64,000 nt of DNA from Nocardia nova. Its GTDB lineage: Bacteria > Actinomycetota > Actinomycetes > Mycobacteriales > Mycobacteriaceae. The stretch's first letter is position 1. Every line of letters starts with the position of its first letter. A program made the translations under genes and the position numbers. The DNA lies in assembly GCF_002933465.1 (NCBI RefSeq), contig NZ_PSZE01000025.1, positions 35,981-99,980 of the forward strand. Reading direction: 5' to 3'. The notes under the pieces are model-generated. The model saw only the letters and a program-made list of their open reading frames with translations. It did not search any database and was not told where the DNA came from. Below are positions 28,642-37,404 of this stretch, in pieces.

Positions 28642-29181
28642 ATGGATCCGCAGGAACAATGGAGCGGCGGTGACGGCGCGCGGCGGCGGGCGGCGCTGTA
28701 TGCCGCCGCACGGACCGCGGTGACGACGATCGTGCTCGTCGCGCTGTATTTCGTCCTGCCCTTTCATCATCTGGACACGTTGGGTCCGCTCCTGGGGCTG
28801 TGTGGTGGTCTGGTGCTCGTCGTCGTGCTCATCGTCCGGCAGGCCACGCGCATCGTCGCCGCGCCCTACCCCGGACTGCGCGGCGCCGAAGCCTTGGCCC
28901 TCATCGCGGTGGCGTTCATCCTCGTCTTCGCCACAACGTATGTCCTCATGTCGGATGCCGCGCCGGGCAGTTTCACGACCCCGCTGACCCGGGTCGACGC
29001 CCTCTATTTCACGGTGACCGTGCTGGGGACGGTCGGTTTCGGCGACATCGCCGCGACCTCGCAGTCCGCGCGCGTCGTCGTGACGGTGCAGATCCTGGCC
29101 GACCTGGGACTCATCGGGGCCGGGGTGCGTGTGCTGCTGGCCGCGATACAGCGCGGGCGAGAGGCGCGCGAACCGAAGTGA
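28642..29181 (+). CDS. potassium channel family (ion_trans_2) protein
   Basis: The 179-residue protein has four hydrophobic segments. The last two flank a pore loop with TVLGTVGFGDIAATS, whose filter is a TVGFGD version of the K+-channel TVGYGD. No RCK/TrkA regulatory domain follows. The ATG at 28642 has GGGAGG upstream. A TTG 45 bases earlier is in frame but less likely. Passive K+ conduction across the cell membrane is the expected role. Confidence 0.85.
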   Translation: MDPQEQWSGGDGARRRAALYAAARTAVTTIVLVALYFVLPFHHLDTLGPLLGLCGGLVLVVVLIVRQATRIVAAPYPGLRGAEALALIAVAFILVFATTYVLMSDAAPGSFTTPLTRVDALYFTVTVLGTVGFGDIAATSQSARVVVTVQILADLGLIGAGVRVLLAAIQRGREAREPK

Positions 29182-29185
29182 GTTT

Positions 29186-29201
29186 CATGCACGTCTGTAT
29201 G
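29186..29201. promoter_or_regulatory. candidate TetR operator upstream of the TetR gene
   Basis: CATGCACGTCTGTATG is an imperfect palindrome 20 bases before the ATG of the TetR gene at 29221. It resembles the better palindrome before the thiolase operon at 30031, sharing one half-site (TGTATGTAA / TTACATACA, 9 of 9 bases). This suggests autoregulation together with control of the operon. Confidence 0.55.
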
Positions 29202-29220
29202 TAAGTGTAGGATTCTCGGA

Positions 29221-29865
29221 ATGGCCAGATCTGTCGTCGGTAAGCCGCCGCGTCGTACGCAGGAGCAGCGCAGCAGTGAGATGCGGGTGCGGCTGCTCGA
29301 TGCGACTATCGACTGCCTGGTCGAATACGGCTATGCGGGCACCACGACGCCGCGCGTCGCCGAGCGCGCCGGGGTTACCCGCGGTGCCCAGGTGCACCAC
29401 TTCGGTTCCAAAACCGATCTCGTCGTAGCCGCCATCTCCCATCTGGCGCAGCGGCGCACCGAGGCCGCGATGAAGGAGCTGGGCCGGTTGCGCGCCGGTG
29501 ACGATCCGATCGGCGCCACCCTCGACGCGATGTGGGAGTTGCATCAGGGGCCGCTGTTCATCGCGGCCATGGAGCTCTGGGTGGCCGGGCGCACCGATCC
29601 GGTGCTGGCCGCCGAGGCCGAGAAGGTCGAGCCGTTCGTCAACAACGCCGTCCTGATGGCGGTTTCGCGGCTGGTCCCGGACGAATTGCGGCGCAAGGAA
29701 GTTCGGGACTTCGCCTATACCGCGATGGACACCTTGCGTGGAATTCTGGTCTCCAACTTCGTATCCCCGGATCCGGAGCGTGCCCACCGCCGCTGGCGGC
29801 GAGCTTCCGCACATCTGCGCCGGGCTGCCGAATCCGCACTGCCGGGCCTGGGTATCGGCGGCTGA
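29221..29865 (+). CDS. TetR/AcrR family regulator of the downstream lipid catabolism operon
   Basis: The 214-residue protein has an N-terminal TetR helix-turn-helix (about 25-70: LLDATIDCLVEYGYAGTTTP, then VAERAGVTRGAQVHHFGSK). An all-helical ligand-binding domain follows. It precedes the thiolase-SRPBCC-MaoC-SDR-acyl-CoA dehydrogenase genes on the same strand. Matching half-sites lie before both it and the thiolase gene. An acyl-CoA intermediate is a likely inducer, by analogy with other TetR regulators of such operons, but this is inference. Confidence 0.88.
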   Translation: MARSVVGKPPRRTQEQRSSEMRVRLLDATIDCLVEYGYAGTTTPRVAERAGVTRGAQVHHFGSKTDLVVAAISHLAQRRTEAAMKELGRLRAGDDPIGATLDAMWELHQGPLFIAAMELWVAGRTDPVLAAEAEKVEPFVNNAVLMAVSRLVPDELRRKEVRDFAYTAMDTLRGILVSNFVSPDPERAHRRWRRASAHLRRAAESALPGLGIGG

Positions 29866-30030
29866 GCGCGTCGAAAGGCTCTGTGACCGCGTACTGCCAC
29901 GTCGGCGCACCTGTATCGGAGCGCAAGCGATAAGCATGCTGCCGATCCACCTGTACGTACCGATACAAACCTTCTGGCTCGGCATATCCGCTGATCTCGC
30001 AGCGACTTCGCGTATCCCATTGCGTATTTA

Positions 30031-30046
30031 CATACATCTTCGTATG
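30031..30046. promoter_or_regulatory. candidate TetR operator upstream of the thiolase operon
   Basis: CATAC-N6-GTATG (extended to ACATAC-N6-GTATGT, 30030-30047) is a clear inverted repeat about 77 bases before the thiolase ATG. The half-site TTACATACA is also found inverted before the TetR gene. It lies in an AT-rich 250-base gap with no gene. Confidence 0.6.
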
Positions 30047-30122
30047 TTTGTTTTCAGTTCGATCGGAACCGATCGACCACTGCCGCTCGCCGGGGGCGGC
30101 CGACTGGGAGAAGGGTGGTTCG

Positions 30123-31340
30123 ATGACGAACAAGGTCTACGTCGTCGGCGTCGGAATGACGAAATTCGAGAAACCGGGGCGGCGGCAGGTCGAGGAGGCC
30201 GACGGGACCACCCGCGCGTGGGACTACCCGGATATGGCCCGCGAATCCGGCACCAAGGCGCTGGCCGACGCCGCGCTCGACTACCGCGAGGTGCAGCAGG
30301 CCTACGTCGGTTACGTCTACGGCGAGTCCACCTCCGGCCAGCGCGCGGTCTACGAACTGGGGATGACCGGTATCCCGGTGATCAACGTGAACAACAACTG
30401 TTCCACTGGATCCACCGCGCTCTACCTTGCGGCACAGACGATTCGGGGCGGGCTGGCCGACTGCACCCTGGCGCTGGGCTTCGAGAAGATGCAGCCCGGT
30501 TCGCTCGGCTCCACCTGGGACGACCGCGAGCAGCCGATGGCCAAGCACATGATGGCGCTGGCCGAGATCTCCGAGGTGCTGTTCCCGCCGGCGCCGTGGA
30601 TGTTCGGCGCCGCCGGCCGCGAACATATGAAGCAGTACGGCACCACCGCGGAGCATTTCGCGAAGATCGGGTACAAGAACCACAAGCATTCGGTGAACAA
30701 CCCGTATTCGCAGTTTCAGGACGAGTATTCGCTCGACGACATCCTGGGCGCGCGGATGATCTACGACCCGCTCACCAAGCTGCAGTGCTCGCCGACCTCG
30801 GACGGCTCGGGTGCGGTGGTGCTCGCCTCCGAGGACTTCGTCGACCGGCACGGGCTGGCCGGGCGCGCGGTGGAGCTCGTGGGTCAGGCGATGACCACCG
30901 ATTTCGCCTCCACCTTCGACGGCACGGCGAAGAACATCATCGGCTACGACATGAATGTGCTAGCCGCGCAGCAGGTTTACCGGCAGTCGGGGCTCGGTCC
31001 ACGGGATTTCCAGGTGATCGAACTGCACGACTGCTTCTCCGCCAACGAACTGCTGCTCTACGAGGCGCTGGGCCTGTGCGGCGAGGGTGAGGCGGGCAGC
31101 CTCATCGATGGCGACCAGACGACGTACGGCGGTCAGTGGGTGGTCAACCCTTCCGGCGGCCTCATCTCCAAGGGACATCCGCTGGGCGCGACGGGTTTGG
31201 CGCAATGCAGCGAGCTCGCCTGGCAGCTGCGCGGCGAGGCCGACAAGCGCCAGGTGGACGGCGTCACCGCCGCGCTGCAGCACAACATCGGCCTCGGCGG
31301 AGCCGCGGTCGTCACCGCCTACCAGCGCGCCGAGCGCTGA
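30123..31340 (+). CDS. thiolase family protein (SCP-x-like lipid-transfer thiolase)
   Basis: The 405-residue enzyme has the thiolase fold: nucleophile Cys in NVNNNCSTGS, the His of ELHDCFSANELL and the C-terminal PSGGLISKGHPLGATG. The Cys of the usual last CxG motif is replaced in HNIGLGGAAVVTAY. This pattern fits the nonspecific lipid-transfer/SCP-x thiolase group, which in actinobacteria cleaves 3-oxoacyl-CoA during degradation of branched or steroid-like side chains. It is first in an operon with SRPBCC, MaoC, SDR and acyl-CoA dehydrogenase genes. Confidence 0.93.
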   Translation: MTNKVYVVGVGMTKFEKPGRRQVEEADGTTRAWDYPDMARESGTKALADAALDYREVQQAYVGYVYGESTSGQRAVYELGMTGIPVINVNNNCSTGSTALYLAAQTIRGGLADCTLALGFEKMQPGSLGSTWDDREQPMAKHMMALAEISEVLFPPAPWMFGAAGREHMKQYGTTAEHFAKIGYKNHKHSVNNPYSQFQDEYSLDDILGARMIYDPLTKLQCSPTSDGSGAVVLASEDFVDRHGLAGRAVELVGQAMTTDFASTFDGTAKNIIGYDMNVLAAQQVYRQSGLGPRDFQVIELHDCFSANELLLYEALGLCGEGEAGSLIDGDQTTYGGQWVVNPSGGLISKGHPLGATGLAQCSELAWQLRGEADKRQVDGVTAALQHNIGLGGAAVVTAYQRAER

Positions 31341-31381
31341 AAGCCACTACACCACACGCGAACTCGACGAGGAGTACGAGC

Positions 31382-31816
31382 ATGGGTCACATCGAAGCCA
31401 CCAAGAATCTCAACGCCACCCCGGACGCGCTGTGGGCGGTGGTCTCGGATCCGCAGACCTGGGACAAGTGGTTCACCATTCACGAGCGCTGGATGGAGGA
31501 ACCGCCGGCCACACTGACCACGGGTTCCGAACTGGTCGCCAAGATCATGATGCTCGGCATGGCGAACAAGATGGAATGGGTTGTCGAAGAGGTGAATTCG
31601 CCGCACAACCTGGTGCTCAGCGGCGCCGGTATGGCCGGTGTGACGGTGAAGTTCTCCTTCGACATCACGCCCGAGGGGGCCGGCAGCACGTTCTCGGTCT
31701 CGGGCGATTTCGAGGGCGCGCTCATCAAGGGCGCGCTCGGCAAGGCGGTGGAGAAGGACGGCGCCAAGCAGCTGGACACCACGCTCGAACAGCTCGACGC
31801 CCTGGCGACGGCATAG
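31382..31816 (+). CDS. SRPBCC family protein
   Basis: The 144-residue protein has the START-like SRPBCC (polyketide cyclase/dehydrase) fold: N-terminal IEATKNLNATPDALWAVVSD, WFTIHERW, and a long C-terminal helix GALGKAVEKDGAKQLDTTLEQL. It probably binds a hydrophobic ligand. It starts with GAGGAG upstream, 42 bases after the thiolase stop. Its place in the operon suggests that it carries or modifies an intermediate. Confidence 0.88.
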   Translation: MGHIEATKNLNATPDALWAVVSDPQTWDKWFTIHERWMEEPPATLTTGSELVAKIMMLGMANKMEWVVEEVNSPHNLVLSGAGMAGVTVKFSFDITPEGAGSTFSVSGDFEGALIKGALGKAVEKDGAKQLDTTLEQLDALATA

Positions 31817-31826
31817 CGAGGCGCGT

Positions 31827-32708
31827 ATGGCCACCGAAACAGCACCCCGGCCTGTCGAATTCGACGATTCCGGTCTGAACGTCTGGTCCGATGAGGAGCG
31901 GTTCGAGGTCACCCGGGAGCGGATCGCCGAGTACGCCGCGGCCACCAACGACCCGATTCCGGCCCACCTGTCCGGCGATATCGCCTCGCCCGTGTTCGCC
32001 ATTGTCCCGGTCTTCGAGGCGATGATGATGCCGGTGATCGACGTCGTCCCGATGGATATTTTCGGCCGAGTCGTGCACGGCGAGCAGGACTTTCACTTCC
32101 ACCGACCGATCCGGCCCGGTGATCGGCTGGTCTCGCGGGCCAAGGCCGTCGGCTACGAGGGGCGGGAGAACGGCACCACCATCACCATTCTCATCGAATG
32201 CCGGGACAGCGACGGTGGGCTGGTCAACGAGCAGTACCTGACCGCCTTCTTCCACAACATCGATGTCGGCAAGAGGGTCGGTGAGAGCGCGCCGGCGCAC
32301 AAGTTCGACCCGGAACTGGAGGCGCAGCCGCCCCTGGCCCGGGTCGCCGCCCATGTGGACGACGATCAGACCTACCGCTACGCCCCCGCGTCCGGCGATC
32401 CGGTGCCGCTGCACCTGGACGAGCAGGTGGCCAAGGACGCCGGACTGCCCGGCATCATCGCCCACGGTCTGTGCACGATGGCGATGTCGTCGTGGGCGGT
32501 CCTCACCGAGGTCGCCGGTTCCGATGTGCACCGGTTGAAGCGGTTCGCGGTGCGCTTCTCGACGATGGTGTTCCCCGGCGACGGTCTGGAGACGCGGATC
32601 TGGAAAGTCGGCTCGACCGGCTCCGATACCACCTACGCGTTCCGCACCGCACGCGGAACCGATCTCGTCCTGACCGACGGCCTGGCGGTCGTCGCCGACA
32701 ACTCGTAG
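31827..32708 (+). CDS. MaoC-type double hot-dog enoyl-CoA hydratase
   Basis: The 293-residue protein has two hot-dog halves. The N-terminal half (FEVTRERIAEYAAATND) is the FAS1-dehydratase-like non-catalytic part. The C-terminal half has the hydratase 2 motif YRYAPASGDPVPLHLDEQVAKDAG, then IIAHGLCTMAM, with Asp and His as catalytic pair. It should hydrate a trans-2-enoyl-CoA to the (R)-3-hydroxyacyl-CoA. It begins 10 bases after the SRPBCC stop and precedes the damaged SDR gene. Confidence 0.92.
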   Translation: MATETAPRPVEFDDSGLNVWSDEERFEVTRERIAEYAAATNDPIPAHLSGDIASPVFAIVPVFEAMMMPVIDVVPMDIFGRVVHGEQDFHFHRPIRPGDRLVSRAKAVGYEGRENGTTITILIECRDSDGGLVNEQYLTAFFHNIDVGKRVGESAPAHKFDPELEAQPPLARVAAHVDDDQTYRYAPASGDPVPLHLDEQVAKDAGLPGIIAHGLCTMAMSSWAVLTEVAGSDVHRLKRFAVRFSTMVFPGDGLETRIWKVGSTGSDTTYAFRTARGTDLVLTDGLAVVADNS

Positions 32709-32722
32709 CCGAGGAGACTGTC

Positions 32723-33275
32723 ATGGGTGTATTGGATGGGCGGGTCGCCGTCATCACCGGCGCCGGCCGTGCATCTGAAGGGCCACTTCAACGTACTGCG
32801 CCATGCCGCGGCGTACTGGAAGGACCAGTCGAAGGCCGGTGCGCAGCCCAATGCCGCCGTCGCCAACACCGCCTCGGCCTCCGGCGTCGCCCTGCCCAAC
32901 GCCGGCCAGGCGAACTACGGCGCGGCCAAGGCCGGTATCGCCGCGTTGACGCTGGTCGCGGCGGAGGAACTGGAACGCTACGGCGTGCGGGTCAACGCCA
33001 TCGCCCCGATGGCGCGCACCCGCTTGACCCTGGCCACACCCGGTATGGGCGCGATCTTCGCCGCCGAGGTGGGCGAGGGGGAATTCGATGCCTTCAGCCC
33101 GGCCAACATCTCGCCGCTGGTCGCCTATCTGGCCACCGACAAATGTCCGATCACCGGCAAGGTCTTCGCAGTCCAGGGCGGTGCCATCGCCGAACTCGGC
33201 GGCTGGCACGACGTGAAGACCATCGAAACCGACGGCCCCTGGCTGATCGACGACATCGCAGCCCGGCTGCCCTGA
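32723..33275 (+). pseudogene. SDR 3-hydroxyacyl-CoA dehydrogenase with internal deletion and frameshift
   Basis: The ATG at 32723 has a good ribosome site (GAGGAG) and encodes MGVLDGRVAVITGAGR, the start of a peroxisomal MFE-2-like SDR. At about 32767 the sequence jumps to another frame that resumes at VHLKGHFNVLRHAAAYW and keeps the catalytic NYGAAK and the rest of the C-terminus. About 100 residues are missing, including most of the cofactor fold, the NNAG region and the catalytic-Ser approach. GCCG-type short homology sits at the junction. Neither frame can give a working enzyme, unless the assembly is wrong here. A GTG at 32727 gives a 182-residue in-frame fragment. Confidence 0.85.
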
Positions 33276-33293
33276 CACGGGAGGAGAACGACG

Positions 33294-34580
33294 ATGTTCG
33301 AATGGTCCGAGACCGACGAGATGATCCGCGCCGCCGTACGCGCCTTCATCGACAAGGAGATCCGGCCGAATCTGGATGCTCTCGACAGCGGTGCGATGCC
33401 GCCGTATCCGATCCTGCGAAAACTGTTCGGCGAGTTCGGTATCGACGTTATGGGCGCCGAGGCGATCGAGAAGCTGCTCGCCAAACAGCGTGCCGCCGAG
33501 GCCGCGCCGGACGCCGCGCAGCGCGACAAGAAGCTCCGGTCCGGCGGTGACCCGTTCGGTGAGCAGCAGTCGTTGATGGCGGTGCTGATCAGCGAATTGT
33601 CCGGTGTCAGTATGGGTTTGGTCGCGGCGATGGGCGTCTCCATCGGCCTCGGCGCGGCCACCATCATGTCGCGCGGCACGCTCGCGCAGAAGGAACGCTG
33701 GCTCGCCGATATCGTGACCTTGAAGAAGATCGCGGCCTGGGCCATCACGGAACCGGATTCGGGTTCGGATGCCTTCGGCGGCATGAAGACCTCGGTCAAG
33801 CGCGATGGTGAGGACTACATCCTCAACGGCCAGAAGACCTTCATCACCAACGGTCCGTACGCCGATGTGGTGGTCGTCTACGCCAAACTCGACGAGGGTG
33901 ACGGCGGTGCCGGTGGTCGCTCCGCAGGCTCCGCTCCGATCGACAAACGCGATCGCAAGGTGCTCACCTTCGTCCTCGACAAGGGCATGGAGGGCTTCAC
34001 CCAGGGCAAACCGTTCAAGAAGATGGGTTTGCACTCCTCACCCACCGGCGAATTGTTCTTCGACAACGTGCGAGTGGGCAAGGACCGGCTGCTCGGCGAG
34101 ACCGAGGAGCACAAGGGCGGCGACGGACGAGAAAGCGCGCGAACGAGTTTCGTCGCCGAGCGGGTGGGCGTGGGCTTCATGGCGCTGGGCATCATCAACG
34201 AATGTCACCGGCTCTGCGTGGAATACGCCAAGACCCGCGTGCTGTGGGGCCAGGAGATCGGCCGCTTCCAGCTGGTGCAGCTCAAACTCGCGAAGATGGA
34301 GATCGCCCGCATCAACGTGCAGAACATGGTCTTCAACACCCTCGAGCGCGGCCGCGCGGGCAAACCGCCGACCCTGGCCGAGGCCTCGGCGATCAAACTG
34401 TACTGCTCGGAGACGGCCACCGAGGTCGCGATGGAGGCTGTGCAACTGTTCGGCGGCAACGGCTACATGCAGGAATACCGTGTCGAACAACTCGCCCGTG
34501 ACGCCAAGTCGCTGATGATCTACGCCGGCAGCAACGAGATCCAGGTGACCCATATCGCGAAGGGCCTGCTGGGCCGATGA
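33294..34580 (+). CDS. acyl-CoA dehydrogenase
   Basis: The 428-residue flavoenzyme has AWAITEPDSGSDAFGGMKT (FAD/substrate loop), ILNGQKTFITNG, and the C-terminal VQLFGGNGYMQEY and DAKSLMIYAGSNEIQ. The insertion at residues 60-85 (rich in Lys/Ala) is unusual compared with short-chain members. It catalyses alpha,beta-dehydrogenation of an acyl-CoA. It follows the damaged SDR gene by 18 bases and ends the operon at a strong terminator. Confidence 0.94.
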   Translation: MFEWSETDEMIRAAVRAFIDKEIRPNLDALDSGAMPPYPILRKLFGEFGIDVMGAEAIEKLLAKQRAAEAAPDAAQRDKKLRSGGDPFGEQQSLMAVLISELSGVSMGLVAAMGVSIGLGAATIMSRGTLAQKERWLADIVTLKKIAAWAITEPDSGSDAFGGMKTSVKRDGEDYILNGQKTFITNGPYADVVVVYAKLDEGDGGAGGRSAGSAPIDKRDRKVLTFVLDKGMEGFTQGKPFKKMGLHSSPTGELFFDNVRVGKDRLLGETEEHKGGDGRESARTSFVAERVGVGFMALGIINECHRLCVEYAKTRVLWGQEIGRFQLVQLKLAKMEIARINVQNMVFNTLERGRAGKPPTLAEASAIKLYCSETATEVAMEAVQLFGGNGYMQEYRVEQLARDAKSLMIYAGSNEIQVTHIAKGLLGR

Positions 34581-34595
34581 TCGTCACGTGATGGC

Positions 34596-34644
34596 GGCCG
34601 GCGGATCGGCGCCGAGGGGTTCGAACCGATCCGCCGGCCTTTCT
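34596..34644 (+). terminator. intrinsic terminator between convergent genes
   Basis: A perfect 14-bp stem has arms GGCCGGCGGATCGG (34596-34609) and CCGATCCGCCGGCC (34626-34639), followed by TTTCTC. It ends the catabolic operon and abuts the stop of the leftward hydrolase, so it may serve both. Confidence 0.92.
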
Positions 34645-35498
34645 CACACCGCCCGCAGACGCGTGCGGCTGGCATAGACGTGCTCGGCGATGAGGGTCGC
34701 GACGCGGTCGGGAGCCTCCAGCATCGGGACGTGACCCACGCCGTGCACCAGGATGCGGTCCGCCGTCTCGGGCAGTTCCCGCAGAAAACGCTTGGCGTAC
34801 ATGCGGTTCGGGATGATCCGATCGAATTCGCACATCAGCAGCCGCACCGGCGTCCGCACGGTGGACAGATCGTCGAGAACCGCCATCCGCAAACCACTGG
34901 CGATCAGCGGCAGCATGGCCGCGCAGTGGGTTGCCGACATGATCGCCGCCTCCACCCCGCGCCGGGGCGCCGCGGCGACGTTCTTGCTCAGCAGCATGGC
35001 GGTGGCACGCCGGACGGGCGCGCTGAACCGGATGGAAGCGGGCAAGCGCTTGCCGATTTCGACGATCGGCAGCAGCGTCAGGAACTCCAGCCCCACCCAC
35101 AACTGCGCCAGCGACGGGTTGTGCCACCCACCGGCGGGTGCGATGGCGGTGAGCGTGCGTGCCCGGCCGCGGCGGGCCAGTTCGAAGCCGACCCAGCCGC
35201 CGAGTGAGTTGCCCGCGATATGACAGGTGCGCCAACCCAATTCGTCGAGCTGTTCCTCGACCCGGTCGGCGAGCAGATTCACGTCGATGTACCAGCCGCT
35301 GAGGTCGGGGCCGCCCCAGTGCCCGGCGAAGGCCGGAGCGAACACTTCGCAAGTAGCGGACAATCGGGACGCAACGTCTTCCCAGCAGTGCGGCGACATC
35401 AGGAAACCGTGCAACAGCAGCAGGGGGTCACCCGATCCGGTGTGCAGGGCTGTCATCGGCGCAAGGGAGGTGGCGGGTTGGGTGGTGCCGGACGTCAT
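34644..35498 (-). CDS. alpha/beta fold hydrolase
   Basis: The 285-residue protein, read from ATG 35498, has the oxyanion HGFLMSPHCW, the nucleophile elbow GNSLGGW (Ser), an acid in CEFDRIIP and the His in VHGVGHVPMLEAP. It resembles C-C bond or ester hydrolases of the fold but the substrate is unknown. An in-frame start at 35576 is possible but would overlap the likely promoter of the divergent exonuclease gene. Confidence 0.86.
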   Translation of the reverse strand: MTSGTTQPATSLAPMTALHTGSGDPLLLLHGFLMSPHCWEDVASRLSATCEVFAPAFAGHWGGPDLSGWYIDVNLLADRVEEQLDELGWRTCHIAGNSLGGWVGFELARRGRARTLTAIAPAGGWHNPSLAQLWVGLEFLTLLPIVEIGKRLPASIRFSAPVRRATAMLLSKNVAAAPRRGVEAAIMSATHCAAMLPLIASGLRMAVLDDLSTVRTPVRLLMCEFDRIIPNRMYAKRFLRELPETADRILVHGVGHVPMLEAPDRVATLIAEHVYASRTRLRAV

Positions 35499-35590
35499 CG
35501 TCGTCACCCCTTCCGGATCGGCGGCGGCCTGTTCGGCGTGGCCGCGATGTCCGCGAGGACGGGTTGATTCCCGCATTGTACGGTCGATAC

Positions 35591-36379
35591 GTGGCCAGCA
35601 TCATCAGTTCCGTCAACGTCAATGGCATACGTGCAGCTACCGGCAAGACCGGGAAGGGGATGCTCGAATGGCTCGCAGCGACCGAGGCCGACATCATCTG
35701 CTTGCAGGAGACCCGGGCAACCGATGAGCAGACCCGTAAGGCGCTGGCGCCGGTCCTGGACGCCGGTTGGTTCCTCGCCCACGCCGAGCCGGGCGCCAAG
35801 GGCCGCGCCGGGGTGGGAATTCTGTCGCGCCGTGAGCCCACTCGCGTGCGAATCGGCTTTGGCAGCACCGAATTCGACGGCGTCGGCCGTTACGTGGAGG
35901 CCGATTTCGACGAGGTGACCGTCGCGAGCGTGTACGTGCACACCGGCGAGGCCGACACTCCCATGCAGGACGAGAAATATCGTTTCCTCGGCGAGCTGGG
36001 CGCGCATATGAAGGCGCAGACCCGCGATTTCGTGATCTGTGGCGACTGGAACGTCGCGCACACCGAACTCGACATCAAGAATTGGAAGGGCAACGTCAAG
36101 AAATCCGGCTTCCTGCCGGGGGAGCGGGCGTGGATCGGCGAGATGCTGGCCGCGGGCTATGTCGATGTGGTCCGCCAACTCCATCCGGGCGTGCCCGGCC
36201 CCTACAGTTGGTGGTCCTATCGTGGCCGCGCCTACGACAACGACGCCGGGTGGAGAATCGATTACCACCTCGCGCGCGGCGCGATCGCCGGGCGCGCGAA
36301 GCAGGCCGTCGTCGAACGCGCGCCCGAATACGCGCTGCGCTGGTCGGACCATGCTCCGGTGACGGTGCAGTACCGCTGA
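35591..36379 (+). CDS. xth: exodeoxyribonuclease III
   Basis: The 262-residue protein is an AP endonuclease/3'-5' exonuclease of the EEP superfamily in base excision repair. It has the N-terminal SVNVNGIRAA, LQETRATDEQ (metal-binding Glu), the CGDWNVAHTELD active-site Asp/Asn pair and the terminal WSDHAPVTVQY. A GTG start at 35591 is preferred: it begins with the conserved ASIISSVNVNG and probably gives a leaderless message. The length is normal. Confidence 0.95.
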   Translation: MASIISSVNVNGIRAATGKTGKGMLEWLAATEADIICLQETRATDEQTRKALAPVLDAGWFLAHAEPGAKGRAGVGILSRREPTRVRIGFGSTEFDGVGRYVEADFDEVTVASVYVHTGEADTPMQDEKYRFLGELGAHMKAQTRDFVICGDWNVAHTELDIKNWKGNVKKSGFLPGERAWIGEMLAAGYVDVVRQLHPGVPGPYSWWSYRGRAYDNDAGWRIDYHLARGAIAGRAKQAVVERAPEYALRWSDHAPVTVQYR

Positions 36380-36393
36380 CCCTGATCGACCGC

Positions 36394-36416
36394 GGTGCGG
36401 ACGTCGTGTCCGCACC
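36394..36416 (+). terminator. hairpin after exonuclease III gene
   Basis: GGTGCGGAC (36394-36402) pairs perfectly with GTCCGCACC (36408-36416) around a five-base loop, 14 bases after the stop. There is no T-run, so termination efficiency is uncertain. Confidence 0.55.
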
Positions 36417-36480
36417 GGAGGGAGTTCGCCCCGATTCGACCGATCGTCTATATCCAACAACTCCGCGGCTCATGGCACGG

Positions 36481-37190
36481 TTAAGGCGTGCGGGCGTCGA
36501 GCGCCTTGCGGATTAGATCTCGTGCGGCTTCACCGGTTGCGGACTGAGCGGCCAGCACATCGAACGCTCGGGCGTAGATCCCAATTTCTCGCGGTTGCGT
36601 AATCGTCAACTCCGCCGTGATGCCCTCAACCGTGACCATGTGCGAGTCGAACATGACGAAGTTCGTTGTCTGCATCGGCGGGCCTGCTTGCGCCGGAACG
36701 ATTCCGAGCCGCACCCGGGAGAGGCCGATCACCGCCATCAGCCTGTCCAGCTGCCCAACCATTACGGCGTAGGTGCCAACCGAGGTATATAAAGCTTGCT
36801 CAGCGATGAGGATGCGAAAGCGCCGTTCACCTTTGTACAGGTACTGCTGACGTCCCAGCCGCTTGGAGACCGCCTCGTCCACGTCGTCAGGAAGGCTATA
36901 GAAAGCGACTGAATGCCTCAGGATGGCTTCGGCGTACTCGGCAGTCTGAAGAATGCCGGGAACAACGACCGGCTGATAGATCCTCATCAGCTTTGAGCGC
37001 TCCGCGAGCCTGGCCGACTTCTGCTGTCCCCGCTCCAGCCCGCCGCGTGCTGACGCCGGTACTCCATATACGCGGCATCTATGTTGTGGACCGTCGCCAG
37101 CAGCGCGCTACATCCCGGCCCCGGCAATCGGTACGGGTGATACCGGTTTCTATCCGTCCGAGAAGTGACAAGTAGCCGTTGCCGGCGTAG
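36481..37190 (-). pseudogene. DUF5753 XRE-type regulator broken by frameshifts
   Basis: The last 168 codons (36481-36987) encode a clear DUF5753 domain (PVVVPGILQTAEYAEAIL, ILIAEQALYTSVG, ITAELTITQPREIGIYARAF). Upstream, the residues that normally precede it are all present but in different frames. QQKSARLAERSKL is continuous with the domain. LLATVHNIDAAYMEYRRQHA is shifted relative to it. A segment resembling the helix-turn-helix end (LLGRIETGITRTD) is in a third frame. At least two frameshifts separate the DNA-binding part from the ligand domain. A truncated DUF5753 protein could still be made from ATG 36987, but not as an intact regulator. Confidence 0.8.
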
Positions 37191-37404
37191 AGGGACCGGC
37201 CCTCAACAGTGGCGATGACAACTCGTACCCGAGATACGGCATCAACCTTTTCTGACGCGGCACCAGGTGGTCACGTAGGTTCATCTGTCGTGAAGGAGGG
37301 CCGCGCTACCATCCGGCCGACGAAGCGACGAGCCGACTCGTCGTTCTCCCCGTCAGCGTGGACGGGACTCCGCAAAGTCCGGCAGCACCGATGAACAGGC
37401 ATTG

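Noticed and set aside
30960..31283. 107-codon leftward frame within the thiolase gene
   Set aside because: Antisense shadow of a clear thiolase C-terminal region.
37209..37394. 61-codon frame before the ribonuclease gene
   Set aside because: No ribosome site, no recognisable fold, and a composition like neighbouring non-coding DNA.
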